A stretch of DNA of 13,351 bases from Methanomassiliicoccaceae archaeon UBA480 (GTDB lineage Archaea; Thermoplasmatota; Thermoplasmata; Methanomassiliicoccales; Methanomethylophilaceae), in NCBI GenBank assembly GCA_002506425.1, contig DAXO01000023.1, forward strand, positions 37,944 through 51,294. The letters are read 5' to 3'. A program made the translations under genes and the position numbers. The notes beneath the pieces are model-generated. The model made no database searches and had not been told where the DNA came from. It saw only the letters and a program-made list of their open reading frames with translations. Shown here piece by piece: positions 12,555-13,351 of this stretch (positions are counted from its first letter, which is position 1; the number at the start of each line of letters is the position of its first letter).

Positions 12555-13312
12555 TGGGAATAGCAATCGTTACAGGAGCTTCCTCCGGCATAGGGGAGGG
12601 CTTCTGCAGGCGCTTGGACGGAATCGGACTCGATTCCATTTGGATCACGTCGCGTAGCGCTGATAGATTGGAGAAGCTAGCTTCCCAACTCAAGACTCCT
12701 GTCCGGGTCGTTCCTTGCGATCTCGCGTCGCAGGATGGCTTGAACTCTTTTGTTTCTGAGATTTGTAATGAATCGCCTTCTGTGGATTATCTCATCAACT
12801 GTGCAGGAGTGGGTTTCTTCGGCGACTCCTGGGGGATTCCTTCCAAAAATACGGAATCCATGATATCGCTCAACATTTCGGCGTTGGTGGCGATAACAGA
12901 TTGCTGCATCCCTTTCATGAGTGAAGGTTCAGCTGTAATCCAGATGTGTTCCGCATCGGCATATCTTCCGCTTCCCTATCTGAATGTATATGCTGCCACC
13001 AAATCGTTCGTCAAGTCTTATTGCGATGGATTGAGGCATGAATTGAAAGGAATGGGCATCCGTGTTCTGGAGGTGTCTCCCGGATGGGTAAGCACAGCTT
13101 TCATATCGAAATCCGTCGAAGATGCCGATGTGCCTCAAAGAGTGTTCAAGCACACCGTCACCGTCGAACAGGTTGTTGATGAGGCGTTCGTCGATCTCGA
13201 GAAAGGCCGCGATCGGTCTGTATGCGGCTGCTACAATAAATTCCAGGTTTACATGTGCCGGCATCTTCCATCCGTTGCCGGTGCAATTTGGCGGCATTCC
13301 TTGAGATTGTAA
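12554..13312 (+). CDS. Classical short-chain dehydrogenase/reductase (SDR)
   Basis: An NAD(P)-dependent oxidoreductase of 252 aa with a Rossmann fold. Visible motifs are the cofactor loop TGASSGIG (7-14), S33/R34 after the second strand (TSRS, which favours NADPH), CDL (55-57), NCAG (82-85, in place of the usual NNAG), catalytic S123 and Y136-x3-K140 (YAATK), and SPGWVST after strand six. The C-terminus (from about 230) is basic and partly hydrophobic. It is probably translated with the upstream membrane peptide through the TGATG overlap; its own ribosome site is weak. Codons are less GC-biased than in the thermosome. The substrate cannot be inferred. Confidence 0.9.
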   Translation: MGIAIVTGASSGIGEGFCRRLDGIGLDSIWITSRSADRLEKLASQLKTPVRVVPCDLASQDGLNSFVSEICNESPSVDYLINCAGVGFFGDSWGIPSKNTESMISLNISALVAITDCCIPFMSEGSAVIQMCSASAYLPLPYLNVYAATKSFVKSYCDGLRHELKGMGIRVLEVSPGWVSTAFISKSVEDADVPQRVFKHTVTVEQVVDEAFVDLEKGRDRSVCGCYNKFQVYMCRHLPSVAGAIWRHSLRL

Positions 13313-13319
13313 ACTCGTC

Positions 13320-13324
13320 TTTTT
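13320..13324 (+). terminator. T5 run after the SDR gene
   Basis: Five Ts lie 8 nt past the TAA and are followed by an A/T-rich stretch to the window end, which could also hold the promoter of the next gene. Confidence 0.4.
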
Positions 13325-13351
13325 CTAGATTATTATTAAATAAGATTGATA

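Overview
The window looks like a chromosomal piece of a GC-rich archaeon. It carries a group II chaperonin (thermosome), an Nre-family repair protein with a PCNA-binding tail, and archaeal TATA-type promoters, several of which give leaderless or nearly leaderless mRNAs. Intact genes end in TGA, with one TAA and no TAG. That fits an amber-sparing, pyrrolysine-using methanogen of the Methanomassiliicoccales; this placement is inference from gene style and stop usage, not from a marker gene. Every gene is on the + strand except one transposase remnant.

Positions 1-4252 hold a tightly packed run: the 3' end of hisD (histidinol dehydrogenase), overlapping by one base with ppk1 (polyphosphate kinase), followed by a Ppx/GppA phosphatase with an HD domain. 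One enzyme makes polyphosphate and the next can degrade it. The ppk frame has no stop where the family normally ends and stays open for about 900 nt inside ppx.

Positions 4253-6525 hold a leader with strong predicted RNA structure, then nre (zinc finger at the N-terminus, PIP box at the C-terminus) and an SPL-type radical SAM gene that starts at a TTG overlapping the nre stop. The leader has a 54-nt hairpin at the predicted transcription start and a second hairpin that hides the Shine-Dalgarno sequence. This is the most system-like new observation in the window.

Positions 6526-8313 hold the thermosome gene. Its promoter has a 7-bp inverted repeat around the TATA box, and the gene ends in a strong stem plus T-run terminator.

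Positions 8314-10942 look acquired. They contain a complete MNT/HEPN (MntA-HepT) toxin-antitoxin pair with a likely operator and lower GC, a decayed ISL3-type transposase on the minus strand (two single-base deletions and no N-terminus), and a serine recombinase that stops before the usual zinc ribbon.

Positions 10943-13351 hold a six-helix membrane protein resembling the GPR1/FUN34/YaaH acetate transporter family, a FrnE-like DsbA oxidoreductase, a 32-residue membrane peptide, and a short-chain dehydrogenase whose start overlaps the peptide's stop. Each of the first three has its own promoter-like element.
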